This document shows positions 38,360-64,000 of a stretch of 64,000 nt of DNA, one piece after another. Both the position numbers and the translations under genes were made by a program. The stretch lies in contig NC_071347.1 in assembly GCF_027744825.2 (NCBI RefSeq), forward strand, positions 17,161,001-17,225,000. Reading direction: 5' to 3'. Position 1 is the stretch's first letter. Each line of letters begins with the position of its first letter. The stretch comes from Synchiropus splendidus (taxonomy: Eukaryota > Chordata > Actinopteri > Syngnathiformes > Callionymidae). The notes below the pieces were generated by a model. The model had not been told where the DNA came from. It did no database searches and saw only the letters and a list, made by a program, of their open reading frames with translations.

Positions 38360-40704
38360 GACAGATAGATATAGATAGATACAGCTATACAAATTGTTTC
38401 TAGTAAAATTGTGAAGTTTTTCTGCTTATTTTTAAAGTCAGTTTCCTGGACATATGAGAGAGCAGAATTCCTGAAATGTTTCAGATTACACACAGACAAA
38501 ACAGCAGTAAAAACACAGACAGGAAAGAGGCTCCTAACCCCGGTCACACGCTCAGAGGGCTCAGGGGCTTGGAAATACTATGCATATTGTGGATGCACCG
38601 AAATGAAAATCTATGGTTAAGCCAGAAAAAAAAAACGAATACCGCAAGCTGAATACCGAAAAGCAAAACCCGTAGTTACTTTTTCACCTTTTAGGTTAAG
38701 TAATATTCATGAAATCGAATCTGAGAAAGGAACAAAGTACTGCAGCACATGGAAAAAAAACTCATCCCTGCTACAATACCCACCAACAAAACGTCAACGC
38801 GACTGGGTTCTGCGTTACTATAGAATACAATGGATCAAGTCAGACGAAGACACGCAAAATTGATCCACTTAACACTGTACGCAGACCTTGAATCACATTA
38901 GACGTTAGCCACACTTGACTGAGCGGGTTGCCAGATTTTCTTCTGCCGTTTCACAGAGCTCGCATCAACTCGGCAGTGCATTTTTTAATTTTTAAATCAC
39001 AATGCCAATTCGAAGCAAAGTAATCGTTCGCCGTACTGCATGTTGTTTGATTGCATCACACGCCACTATTCAGTCCTTGCTTTCAACTCACTCCACCAAA
39101 TACATTACCAAATATTCTGCAATTGTAGCCTTCCACTTTGTCTTTTAACCTGAATAGCATTCTCAAGGAATTCAAAGTGATTTAATGTTGAATGCACAAG
39201 TTGTCTTTGTGTCATGAAGTGTGAAATGACAGATTTAGGTAAAGGAAAGACTCTGGCTCAACAGTGAGAAGAGGCAACTTCCATATTGTTGTTGTCCACA
39301 ATTGTGGATCTAATGAGCCAAGAAATCCTACAGTGACTTTAAACAAATGACAAATGACTTTAACTTTGAGACATTTTCTTGGCAAAACAAAACATTTTGT
39401 TGTTCGGAAACAAAGCTATGAATATTTTTTATGCGTACTGTGCATATGAACTGTGATTAAGATATGTGAATCCACTCATTGTATCAATGCATATAGCACT
39501 GACATCTCAGTGATAACACTAATAAAGGTCAAAGTTAATTCCCATTAGAGTCACAAGCTGGAGGAATAAAGGAATAAAGCTTTAAAACCTGTGGCAGCTT
39601 TTGGCAGTGTTGTACGTAATGTGACGTGATTGACTTGCAGACTTTGCATTAAGAAAAAGAAGATGACACAATAGTCTCGTTCATCTTATTAATGAAAACT
39701 TTCCCAGTATCTATAATATAATGTTTTAAATCCTTAAAGAAGGTGCTCCTACATGTAGCTGTAGCTACAAACTAATTATAGACCTGATGTTTGATTTAAA
39801 TTTCTCAAACATTTGCACTATTTGAGAGAGCTCCTACATTGTTAAAAACACGCTTCAGACTTGCGACTGAAGCAGTCAAATCCGATATGTATCCCAGAAA
39901 AATGCGTACAACTATAGTTGATAATAGACTGTCGGCCTTACCAAGGAAATGATCATTAGTATAAGAACACGGAAGAAAAGCAAGTAAATGATTTGGAATA
40001 AATATTAAAAACACATTTGGATTAAAGACAGCTTATCAAATATCCCTAAAACCAAGATTAAAGGCTGTCATCAGTAAGTTTCATCTAGTCATTTTCTTTA
40101 TGCTTTCTGAGTATTACCAAATAAATAAAGCATTTTGGTAGCGTAGAACGTAGTGTTTTTATGACTATAAACACAACGAAATCAAGGCCACGATTGATGA
40201 CAACTGACATCAAGAACACCAAGAAGCACACAATCTTCTACGTTCATTTCTAGTTTGACCATTACTCAGTTGCTGCTGCCGCGAGCTCGCTGAAGCTTCC
40301 TGTTTGACACACAAACAGTGCTAACAAATTAGCATTAGCAGACTCACCAATATGATCAAGAAACACATTTACAGTCGGCACCTATTTTCAGTTGTCCGAA
40401 GCAATATGTAAACAATTCTTCCGTATAACAAGTTAGGTCTTCCAAAACATTTCTCATCCATGTGAATTGTGTCTTTTACCGCGTCGTGTCCGGGTGCAGC
40501 TTGGTATGGAAATGAAGCGGAAGTTACTTCGAGAAACTAACGCTGGATGCTAACGTTAGCGCCTCGACCCGACACCGACCAAGGTAACATCGTTACGAAA
40601 ATAATAATCGGTTGGTTGAGTCCCATGGATGAAAGGGCCTCCCCATGAGGCGGTATGTTACGAATAACATGTACCTTGAGAATCCGGCGGGGTAGTTGTG
40701 CCAT
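37299..40704 (-). CDS. ube2n: Ubiquitin-conjugating enzyme E2 N (Ubc13)
   Basis: E2 enzyme that, with a UEV partner (UBE2V1 or UBE2V2), builds K63-linked ubiquitin chains for NF-kB signalling and post-replication DNA repair. Coding exons in transcript order: 40704-40675, 37990-37744, 37641-37501, 37345-37299, giving 154 residues plus stop (human 152). The start [10 protein letters not shown] was chosen by family match. The UBC fold is intact: the YHPN motif, the catalytic cysteine at residue 87 in GRICLDILK, and [14 protein letters not shown] in the third exon. The C-terminal residues after RLYA read WNKNGM, where human has MNNI. This differs from the highly conserved tail I know. The large first intron (37991-40674) contains a GT microsatellite and hAT-like sequence. 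Four exons and phases fit vertebrate ube2n. Confidence 0.96.
38321..38354. repeat. (GT)n microsatellite with degenerate GATA tail
   Basis: Seventeen GT units followed by TATATAGACAGATAGATA-like sequence to about 38382, in ube2n intron 1. Confidence 0.92.
38593..38690. repeat. Probable hAT-type element end
   Basis: GGATGCACCGAAATGAAAAT at about 38591, followed by repeated GAATACCG-type sequence, resembles the end of fish hAT elements that begin GGTGCACCGAAATGAAAATT. The opposite end was not located. Confidence 0.45.
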
Positions 40705-41200
40705 CTTGTCTCTTGCGGGCTTCTTACTGGCTGCTCGCTGCTGTTGGCTCTGACAGTGCAAGCACGCACACGTACGGCACCGAGTACGCGCACGCATTTC
40801 AGGCACTCCCCGCGCACACGTTTTGAGAAAGTCAGTACTCTCACTTATAGTAATCATATAACGTCGTCATTGCAAAACCATTTGCGATTATATATATATT
40901 TATCTGTGAAAATGTTTTTAATAAACTCAGAAACGAAATATGCTGCAGTGTTAAATCACTCAGGGATTTCACAATATTGATATAGACTGAAATAAGCTTT
41001 TCTATTTTTTTGACTGCATGCTGAAGAATGTAGGATTTCAGAGCTCCACCCCTGACCCTGGTGTCTGTGCACACAAAATCAGTGCCCCTTTTGGTGGTCA
41101 GCGTGGAGGTGGACATTTGCTGAGAGGAAGTCTGGCTGGGAATATTTTTTTTCAAACAAAAAAAAAGGACAGAAGATTTGGATTGCTTTTTCAAAGGATT
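40705..41200. promoter_or_regulatory. Shared divergent promoter region of ube2n and the c1qtnf4-like gene
   Basis: The two start codons point away from each other and are 496 bp apart. The ube2n side (40705-40825) is CpG-rich and contains GTACGGCACCGAGTACGCGC. The other side is AT-rich and leads into the proposed c1qtnf4-like first exon. No TATA box is evident near ube2n. Confidence 0.5.
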
Positions 41201-43057
41201 ATGGGTGAGTCCTTTTTCTTAAAAAAAAAACAAAAACAAAGAAAACTTTTTTTTTTTTTAGATTTTATTCTAAACAAACCTTCCTGTGTCCAGTATTGTT
41301 TATGAGATATAATAAGAGCAATGTTTGGACTTAATTTACACAGAAAACATAACGTGTCGCACAGTAACGTTAAAATAATGAAGCACATTGTGATTTTTTT
41401 AAGTTCATGTTATTAATATTTTGAAACACAACTACCCTGCACACACTCTTGGAGTCTCTGGTAAAATGTGTACCTCACAGGCAAATAAAAGGTCAGTCAG
41501 CCGAAGTTTCGCAAGCAGCCATTAGTTTCATGGAGGTTTTTAAAATGTCCATAAAATGGTGGACAAAGAACGGAACTTGTCCATTTTCATCAACTCAACG
41601 CTTGAGTTTATTGATCCATTCGCGGATCATAATGTTTTAGTTCCCTTCTCATTCTCATCAACCAAGTTTTCCATTGTTACTGTCATAGAAGGGCTGAATC
41701 ACCAGCTAATCTGAGGATCAGCCATGTTATCAAAGGTCAGCTAAAGAAATCTTTGTATTAAATTTCAATATTAAATATATTTAAAAAAAATATATATAAA
41801 TCATTAAAAAAATCAGCTCTTCTTGCGCTTCATTGCACAGTGACTCCAAAAATCTCCAATGGAGTTCAACCAGCCTGAATTACTTATTTCTCTTATTTTA
41901 GACAAACTGTCATAGTTGTTCTTGCCAAATAAAAATAAAAACCTCCCTTCTCTCTGTAGTGGATCCATTTTCATTGATCTTTTTTTTCAGGTGGGAGCGG
42001 CGCATACCTTCTGGCCTGTATTAGCCTCGTGATGACTTTCTCTGCCTCAGTCCGGTCTCTTCATCCCCCTCAGGCAGTGCCAGGTCTCGGATCAGCATTT
42101 TCGGCAACTCGAACCCACAGTATGGTGGGAGGAAACCAGAGGGTCATGACCTTTGACCGACTCCTTGTCAACATTGGAGGAGATTTTAATCCCGACACTG
42201 GTTACTTCCGCTGTCGCATCCCAGGGACGTACTATTTCTCCTTCTCCGCTGGGAAATTTCCAAAGAAACTCCTATCTGTCATTCTGGTGAAGAACGGGCA
42301 GGAGGTCCAAGCCATGGCCTATGATGATAACAGAAAGAAGGGCAGGAAAGTTGAAAGTCAAAGTTTAATGGTCAGCCTGAGAGAAAAGGACACTGTGTGG
42401 CTACTGCTTCAGCAGAGCCCTAAATACGCTTTATACAGCAACGTGGGTCCTTACATCACCTTTTCCGGTTACCTTGTTTATCCCGACTCACCTTCAAACG
42501 GCTTCATCAGCAACCATCTGACTCCATCAGGACTTTCCTTCCCCAACTGTCCGCCCTCAAGTCAAGCTGGGTTGAGGGGTCACACGTTAGGTCAACCAAG
42601 GTCGGCCTTCTCGATGGCTCGCACTTCCACATGCATAGGCCAGACCAGCAAACGGCCCCAGAGGCCACCTCTGACCTTTGACGTGGAGTACGTCAACATC
42701 GGAAACCATTTCAACACATCCTCAGGTATCTTCACCTGCAGGTACCCAGGAGTTTACTTCTTCGCCTTCACCATTGGGAAACATCCCCGTAAGGCTGTTT
42801 CAGTGAAGCTGATGACTGGGAAGGGCGAAGTCCAGGCCATGGTGTTTGACGAAGACATGTCCAAGCGAAGAGAGATGCAGAGTCAGAGTTTGCTACTGTC
42901 CCTCCAGCAAGGGGAGCGTGTCTGGCTCTACAGCCAGCAGGACGAACGCTACGCAGTGTACAGCAACCAGGGCAGGTACACAACCTTCTCTGGCTTCTTG
43001 GTGTATCCTGAAGATGACCAGTACTTTTCCAGGAACCTGGACAGAACTCATGTGTGA
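41201..43057 (+). CDS. c1qtnf4: C1q/TNF-related protein 4-like, two C1q domains
   Basis: Predicted secreted protein; in mammals CTRP4 is an adipokine-like and neuronal factor. The large exon begins at 41991 after a TTTTTTTTCAG acceptor and runs to the stop at 43057. Its frame is open back to the acceptor. The only upstream sequence I found that completes it is ATGG|GTGAGT at 41201-41206. This gives a first coding exon of four bases (41201-41204) and the start [15 protein letters not shown], a credible signal peptide. The total is 356 residues (human CTRP4 329). C1q domain 1 is at about residues 35-169 ([27 protein letters not shown]). C1q domain 2 is at about 205-347 ([27 protein letters not shown]). 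No collagen repeat separates them, the hallmark of CTRP4 among CTRPs. If the short first exon is wrong, the first in-frame ATG is at 42032. Confidence 0.9.
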
Positions 43058-44274
43058 GACTGTTGTTGCTTCTAATGCCACATTAAGTATTGTATATCTG
43101 TTCTCTTGATCCTGGTTGGATACAGTTACCTTCAAAAAATCAACCCATTTTGATGACATAAATTTACATTTTTAAGGTAGGATTCTTCAGAAATCAGGCT
43201 CTTCCTCATTTCATTTTATTGAAAAACAAATATGAAAAAAATGAAATGCCTCGTGCATTGTGTCAAAAAAACTGGAAAGATTATTTATTACCGGTAATAT
43301 ACGCACATACTTTTTGCAACTAGACAGACCCTCTAGAGAGCACATGCTTCTGGCAAACCTCACATTTCCACCCGCATTATGTTTTCACCCGGTATTATGG
43401 CTCTAGATGAATCTTATCCGACAGTTGTTAAAATATCACGGACTCCGTTAAGCTCTATTAGACAGCAGGTGGCAATAGCGTCCCAATGATCCCACAGCAC
43501 GAGGACATACGGTAGAAGAAGTCATGCAGCAGCGAAACCATTGTAGTGAATTAGCAAAACATTGAACAAAATCCTGTTGACACTAAAGAATGCCACGAAA
43601 ATATCATCATATGTAAGTCAGTCCATTGTTTGGTCTCGTTAATATATTTTCATTTTGTTTGTTGAGTCATTCAAACAAATTGAAGCAAGTGAAGCTACAG
43701 TATTATGTATATTCTTTTTGTTAGTCAGATAAGCGTATGAAAACATTATTATAAATAAAAAAAAATACTCGTGTATTTGCGTCAAATCGTGCCACATGGT
43801 AGCGCTGTTCTGTGATTACTGTAAACTCACACAGAAGTGCTCTAAGGCTCATGCATTATTCGCAGCGGTTTTGTTAAAATAATCGTGATCATAGAGAGGA
43901 AACTTTGTGTCATAATGTACTAATAAGAAATGCCTTCATTTTATTGTAGAGAAGTAAAATGCTTTTTTGAATAATGTGTCATGTATTTCTTACAAAATGT
44001 CTAGTCCAACATGGCATCTCTGTCTTGTAGTATTTTTTCATCATGACTCTTGAATCATGAATATAAAACATGCATTCATACCACTGACTTTCACTGTAAA
44101 TGTGGAGTATTTCTTTTTTAAATAAATAAGTAGGAATAAATTCTTGCTTCACCCGGTCCCGTTAAAAACACATTTAGAAATGAGCAGTGACATGTTTTAA
44201 AATTCAATAACTTTTTGACACTTTAATTAAAAGACAAAATCTTTAATGTCTATTAAAGAGAGAAGAAGTGTGTT
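43058..44274. other. Intergenic region between the convergent c1qtnf4-like and nr1h4 genes
   Basis: About 1.2 kb of AT-rich DNA expected to hold both 3' UTRs. No coding sequence or complete repeat was recognised. A clear AATAAA for the plus-strand gene was not singled out. Confidence 0.55.
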
Positions 44275-44280
44275 TTTATT
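44275..44280 (-). terminator. nr1h4 polyadenylation signal (AATAAA, minus strand)
   Basis: Lies about 285 bases beyond the nr1h4 stop codon, giving a compact 3' UTR. Confidence 0.55.
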
Positions 44281-44562
44281 ACTCAGCTTGCAATGATTTA
44301 AGACCAACATATTCATATCTGCTGCATCAATTTGTTCCATGTTCGTGATGAAAATACACATCTTTCTCATAAACTCCAGTGTTTATACTGAATGAATTGA
44401 CTAAAAATGAGACATAACTATGTACAAAAAGGAAACTACTGAGACAGAAAACATATCTAAGTGGAGTAAACCTCATACACATATTGTTTTTATATATTTG
44501 GAATACAGAGGACTTCATAATCAGATAGGACGGCGGTGAAAGCTGAGCCACTTTTCTTGCCT

Positions 44563-53535
<8,973 letters not shown>

Positions 53536-56500
53536 TCAGGTATGTTGCTGAGGACCTAGTCAGATAATGACTTGTCTCCTTCCCTCTGTAAACAACATGG
53601 AATACGGCAACATGATGACACAAAAATGTTTTTTAATGTCTCACTGGATGAGACGGTCCAACCACAAAAAAGGAGTCTACATTCTTACATGACAATAGGA
53701 TTGTGAAGGAAATGAACCCAGCTAAGGCAGAGTGTTATGGACACTAAGAATATTTATACTTATTATTTTATACATTTTCTCTTTGTTTCAGTTCTGCATT
53801 GCTAAATTTGGACTCTTGCATTGTTATTTAAAAAGCTAAGTGCTAACACTCAATGGCCTTACTCACATTTTTAGCTGTTAGCGCAGCATTCTGGCGGTTC
53901 AGTTTTGCATTTCCTGCTGTTGCCTTAGTGAGTAGAACTTCTGTTTGCGACATGCCACGAGTTTTAGGTCAACACTGGTTCAATTGCTCTAGTTCCAATT
54001 TGCTCTTTCTCTGCGAATGTCACTTTATATTGTCATTTTTCTTACACAGCCAAAATCATCTGTCTTCTTGACATCACCATTCTGCCAAAAATACTATTGA
54101 ATTGCACCATTGTACATTGTTGAGTTCCACCCATGTACGTTCGCTATGGTGTTTATATAAAGCATGTTGAAATATGTATAGAAAACATGATTTAGAATTC
54201 ATGAAGTACATTTACTGTACCAACTGTTTTCTGATTTTACCCGGAAGACATTTTGGAATTATAATTGTGGAGGAAAATGGACATTTTCAAATAGGTTTGT
54301 GTTGGACAGTATTTATCGCAAGAATTTAACAAAGCATTTGCATCTTATTATAGGGTCCAGTAAGCAGCTATAAAGTTATTTTTATTTTTATTTTTATTTT
54401 TTTATTTTTTTATTTGAAATTAAGTTACTTTCCCACCAAAATCACCACCTTGAAATGAGATTGCAAATACGCACACACAGACATGCGTACGCAACAGAAT
54501 TTCTTCGACCTTGATCCCAGATAGGAGTTTTCAGATGTCTTGTTAACACTGGGTGAAATAAACTCCCATGGCCTTACGTGCGATTTTGAATGTGCAAACG
54601 TCGTGTTACTGGGGCACATTTAAATTGGTGACAACACACAAGGCGGTCGCCGACATCATCAGCTAATATTCCTTGGGTTGTCAGGCTGCATTTAAAAGAA
54701 TTATTTCTATATATATATATATATATATATGAAGAGTAAAATGAAGGATCTATGGCTGTGTCAGCCCAGAACATGGTCATCCTGGGTGTCGTTGACAATA
54801 TGGACCTAATGTGCAACTTTTCTTTTGATTAAGTTAAATTTCCCCTGAGACACGAGTACAGCCTGCTGAAAGCCCCATTTCCTTCAAGCTTCCCACACCA
54901 CACCACAGTCCATGCAGCAGTGAAAATGAAATATGTGCACATTGTATGCTGCCAACCTTACCTTGTCACGAGATTGTTAAAAATCCCTCTCTTTAGGTGG
55001 GTATCCAGGCTGGTGTTAAATCTCCATCAGTGGCTGCTCACTGGTTTCTGGGAGTGAGAACGTGGATGAGGCTCAGTGAGGACGTGAATGGTGGTTATTA
55101 ATTAAACTGTACATCCCTGACCAAGTCTCTCCCCCTCGTCGCTCATCGTGACATGATGAATCCCCCAAACTAGAAATCCCACCCACGACCACAACCACCA
55201 CTGACCAGAAACTTACTTACAATCACAGATGAATAAGTTCTGCTCACATTTTAATCCTTTCTAATACCAGTTACCTGGTTTGGCAACCACTATCACCTTG
55301 AACTGATAAGTTTTGCATTGTAATGTGAAGCACAATTCAACAGCTGTCTTCAACAGGGTTGACCATACTTGACAATTTCTCTTTGACTGATGTTAAACTG
55401 AGCAAATTCCATGATTAATGCATTTAACATTTCCAATTAGGAGCCCAAAAACACAGGTTTATTAATGATTGATGGCATGTTGCTCCATCCGAGGTCCTTC
55501 TGAGTCAACAGACGGTCTCTCTGGAATAAACAGGACCTTTGCCATGAGCTGTTAGTGTTTGTGGACTGTGGCCAGACAGTATGTGAGTCTGTAGTCATGC
55601 ACAAGGCATACGTTGTTGTTGACGGTTCTCTCAATGTCATTCATATCAACCCATTAATATCGCGCTATGGAATCAAGAGTTCAGACATTTACCCATGTCC
55701 TCCCACACCACTGCGTGTATGTGACGACCTTTCACCCATATCAGACCTGCTGAAATAAGCACACACACATCGACCATCCTCAAGGTCTCAAAAGAGCTTT
55801 TGACCTTGAAACTTCTGCTGAATTCAAGTGGAATCAATAACTTGTTAGCCATTAAAATACTAAATGGATGGTTTTGCGATGAATCAGGAGAGGTAATTCT
55901 AACAGTGCTGATCGGGACTGTTGAGAATGAGGGCTGATAACTGAAAGGATGTTTATGAAAGTGTGACGAAAAACAGAGCTCTTGTTGGATTATTTAAAAA
56001 TGTAAACATCTAATTTAGGACCAACAACACGCTCACACACGCAGACACATGTAGACAGCTGTTGTGCACTGTAAAGATCCTGGAGGGTAACTTTAGATCA
56101 GGGCTGGGCCACGTGTGACTATACTTTACAATTACTCAGTCAGACTTTTTGTTTGTATGCTTTGTCAAGTCAATTTTTTATAAATAATTATTGATGCATA
56201 TTTATCCTATTTTTGGATGTTACTTATCTTTACAGTATTATATTAGGGCTATTTACTAAATATCTTTACTTCAGTGTTCCTAACATGTCATAACCATTAC
56301 ATTTCTTTTCTTTTTCTTTCTTCAGAATTTTATGTCCAGATTTTGATATATTTGTTTGAGTTGCGTTTTTAACCTTTAAAAACAATATAAAAAAAACTCC
56401 TCTACTGCACTGCCCAGAACAATTGATTTTAAATGCTGTCAATCCATTTAACATATAAGGTTGACAAACATCAGGCTAAACTGACTTCCATTTATCTTCA

Positions 56501-57309
56501 CCTTTACCCATACAGTAATGTTTGTTGGAACATGTCTGTGGAACCGTATTTACACAAAGAGCACAAAGGAAGACCTCCACTGAGAGTGTGGGGGAATCTT
56601 CATCTACGACTGTGGGCCTTTCTGTTTTATCGCGATCAGAGATCAAATTTAGCCGGCCTCATTTGCACACCATCTGAGAATGTATCGGTGTAGAATGAAA
56701 AAGTGACTCATGGTGTTGAAACAAGACACTTATCTGTCCAGCACGTTTTATCTCATGTTCTCGCCAACATCATTTAATTAGACTTTTTCGAGAAACTGCT
56801 TCAGAACAGTCTTTTTTTGTTTTGCTTATGGAATGCTGGAGTCAAAACTACTGAAATACTAAAACAGGGTGTTTGTCCTCCCCATCTCCACCTTCGCAAT
56901 TACAACATTTATATTTGATACCATGACTTTCATCAGCATAAAGAGAGAGAGAGTGCTTAACTTTGTATATTTTATTTAACACTAGTGAAACAACACAAGA
57001 AGCTAGTATGGAATGCAGGTTGCAGGTAACTTTGCGATGTTAAGTTGTGTAATTATTCACTTGAAGTTAAAATCATACTCAGGCAAAGAAACATGAGCAT
57101 TCTTCCTGTGTGCGTTCACCATTGTTGATGTGCTGTCCTTCAGAGTATGTGTTTACAATGTTTTTGAGCATTCAGTGCCAATTTATTCTAAAGAATATTC
57201 TTGTCAGTACTTGCCATGTTGGATTGTTGTAATAAACAATGTTTACACTAGGAATGCATTGCCATTCTTCTGTTGCTAAAGTCTTCCTTTAAGGTACATT
57301 AAGAACAGA

Positions 57310-57480
57310 TACAAAAACTGTGATTAATTTGCAGTCATTCGCAAGTTAACAATAGCTGTACTGCGATTAATAGCGATTAAAAATTAGAATCATCTACATC
57401 CCTAAATACAATAGAAAACAGTGATTTTCAAGCAGTTGGTTGGGACCAAAAAGTGGGTCATGATGCCGCATTTTCCCTGG
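57310..57480. repeat. Two decayed repeat ends side by side
   Basis: At 57320-57400 there are repeated GCGATTAA-type motifs ending near CATCCCTAA, as in fish elements beginning AGGGATGTA. At 57420-57465 there is CAGTGATTTTCAAGCAGTTGG followed by GGGACCAAAAAGTGGGTC, the same family type as the outer relic at 4352-5212. Both are eroded. Confidence 0.5.
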
Positions 57481-57545
57481 TAAAAAAACAGTAAATAGTA
57501 ATAGTAAAAGTGATTGTAAAATTTTATTTTATTGAGCTAGGATTT

Positions 57546-57549
<4 letters not shown>

Positions 57550-57622
<73 letters not shown>
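57550..57622. repeat. (AT)n microsatellite, about 36 units
   Basis: Uninterrupted AT run of about 73 bases downstream of slc17a8, directly after the hAT relic. Confidence 0.95.
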
Positions 57623-57629
<7 letters not shown>

Positions 57630-57712
57630 CAATATGGGAATTATATACAGTGACGGTAGCATCTAATTGACAGAATCAAAAACCAAGATACAGAAACATT
57701 TGATGGGCATAT

Positions 57713-57718
57713 TTTATT
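57713..57718 (-). terminator. Candidate slc17a8 polyadenylation signal
   Basis: AATAAA on the minus strand about 840 bases past the slc17a8 stop codon. Plausible but one of several AT-rich options. Confidence 0.35.
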
Positions 57719-58555
57719 ATATTGTGAGCACTGATTCCACCCTTAATGGATTAGAAGAATAAAATATTACACATTTAAAGAACAATTAACGCCAACAAAC
57801 TCTCTGGCACAAATATATTATGACCATCAGTGTTTTACTTGTAAATGAACACAGTGAAGTGAAGGAGCAAAGAGATTCCACCAGAAGATAGAGACAATGT
57901 GTAGCAAGCAATTCACCTTTGACTTACATTCGAATAATTTCCGAAACATGAGGCTGATTAACTGCAAGAGAAAACACACGGATGCTGATGGAATGGCCAT
58001 ACAATCATCCAGAAACAGCAAATACAACTTTAAAAATGAAATAAGGCGACGTCTCATGTGTTGTAGTGACAACCTGTGGCTCACATTCTGGCTTGTTACA
58101 GCGTCCTTGTTACATAGCATGATATGTTAACATCATCAGCAACACTAAAATGTTGTGAAGTTGTGTGTGTAAAAGTAAACAGTAAAATCTCAGCCTTCTT
58201 GGCGCCCAGGAGCTACACTACAAATCACATCTGCACCATAGACTGATACTGAACCGAAACAAAGCTTCATGAAACAGGAAATGTTGCATAGCTGACACAA
58301 AAAGAAAACAAAATTGTTGCACATGGCCCAAAAAAAGATGCATAAAACCCATGTTTACATGTAGAGGTGGAACTTTCTGAGGCATCAATGGCCAGATGTT
58401 ATGTGAAATGACGTTGAGAACCTGCCTCTGTGATGTTTGATTGGTCGACAATCAACTTGGAGATGACATCCAACACAGAAACAGATGTTTAGCAGGTGTA
58501 GGTTTCCTCTCCTGCAGTTGTAAAATCCAAAGAGTTCATGGACATGCCGTGCTCC

Positions 58556-64000
<5,445 letters not shown>

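Larger units (their letters stand above)
53536..58555. other. Intergenic region, nr1h4 upstream and slc17a8 downstream
   Basis: About 5 kb containing the nr1h4 promoter side (near 53536) and the slc17a8 3' UTR side (near 58555). It carries T-rich simple sequence at 54377-54417, an AT run at 54712-54730 and the repeat cluster at 57300-57622. No coding exon was recognised. Non-coding 5' exons of nr1h4 could lie here but cannot be placed. Confidence 0.55.

Overview
This is a vertebrate nuclear genome segment, almost certainly from a teleost fish. Every protein-coding gene is split into exons with GT-AG introns. Introns are short for a vertebrate: a complete eea1 fits in about 13 kb. The non-coding DNA holds hAT-type repeat ends, a decayed LINE piece, and CA, TA and GATA microsatellites of the kind common in fish. 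The proteins closely match vertebrate orthologues. I cannot name the species.

Layout from left to right: (1) plekhg7 (+), RhoGEF with DH and PH domains, 3' part in 649-6949; its 5' end lies outside or was not seen. (2) eea1 (-), tail to tail with plekhg7, complete at 9006-22152: 29 coding exons and 1394 codons, with an N-terminal C2H2 finger, a long coiled coil and a C-terminal FYVE finger. (3) nudt4 (-), diphosphoinositol polyphosphate phosphohydrolase, complete at 23466-33363, whose 3' end sits close to the eea1 promoter. (4) ube2n (-), Ubc13, complete at 37299-40704. (5) A c1qtnf4-like gene (+), a secreted protein with two C1q domains, at 41201-43057, head to head with ube2n. (6) nr1h4 (-), the bile acid receptor FXR, complete at 44563-53535. 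(7) slc17a8 (-), vesicular glutamate transporter 3, from its stop codon at 58556 to the window edge, with the N-terminal exons outside.

The genes do not form one pathway. They cover Rho signalling, endosome tethering, inositol pyrophosphate turnover, K63 ubiquitin chains, a secreted C1q factor, bile acid sensing and glutamate loading. From my knowledge of the human map, plekhg7-eea1-nudt4-ube2n is an old 12q22 block, and nr1h4-slc17a8 is a pair several megabases further along the same arm. Here they are joined, with the c1qtnf4-like gene at the junction.

Exon limits were read by eye from splice sites and checked by reading phase: all junctions close in frame in all seven genes. I found no clearly new biological system. 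The best leads are the divergent ube2n/c1qtnf4-like pair with its four-base first coding exon, the nested hAT insertion with an exact 8-bp target duplication, an apparent GC-AG intron in plekhg7, an FXR splice site with no room for the MYTG insert, an altered Ubc13 C-terminus, and a promoter-like ATGGCGGC block with a splice donor inside nudt4 intron 1.
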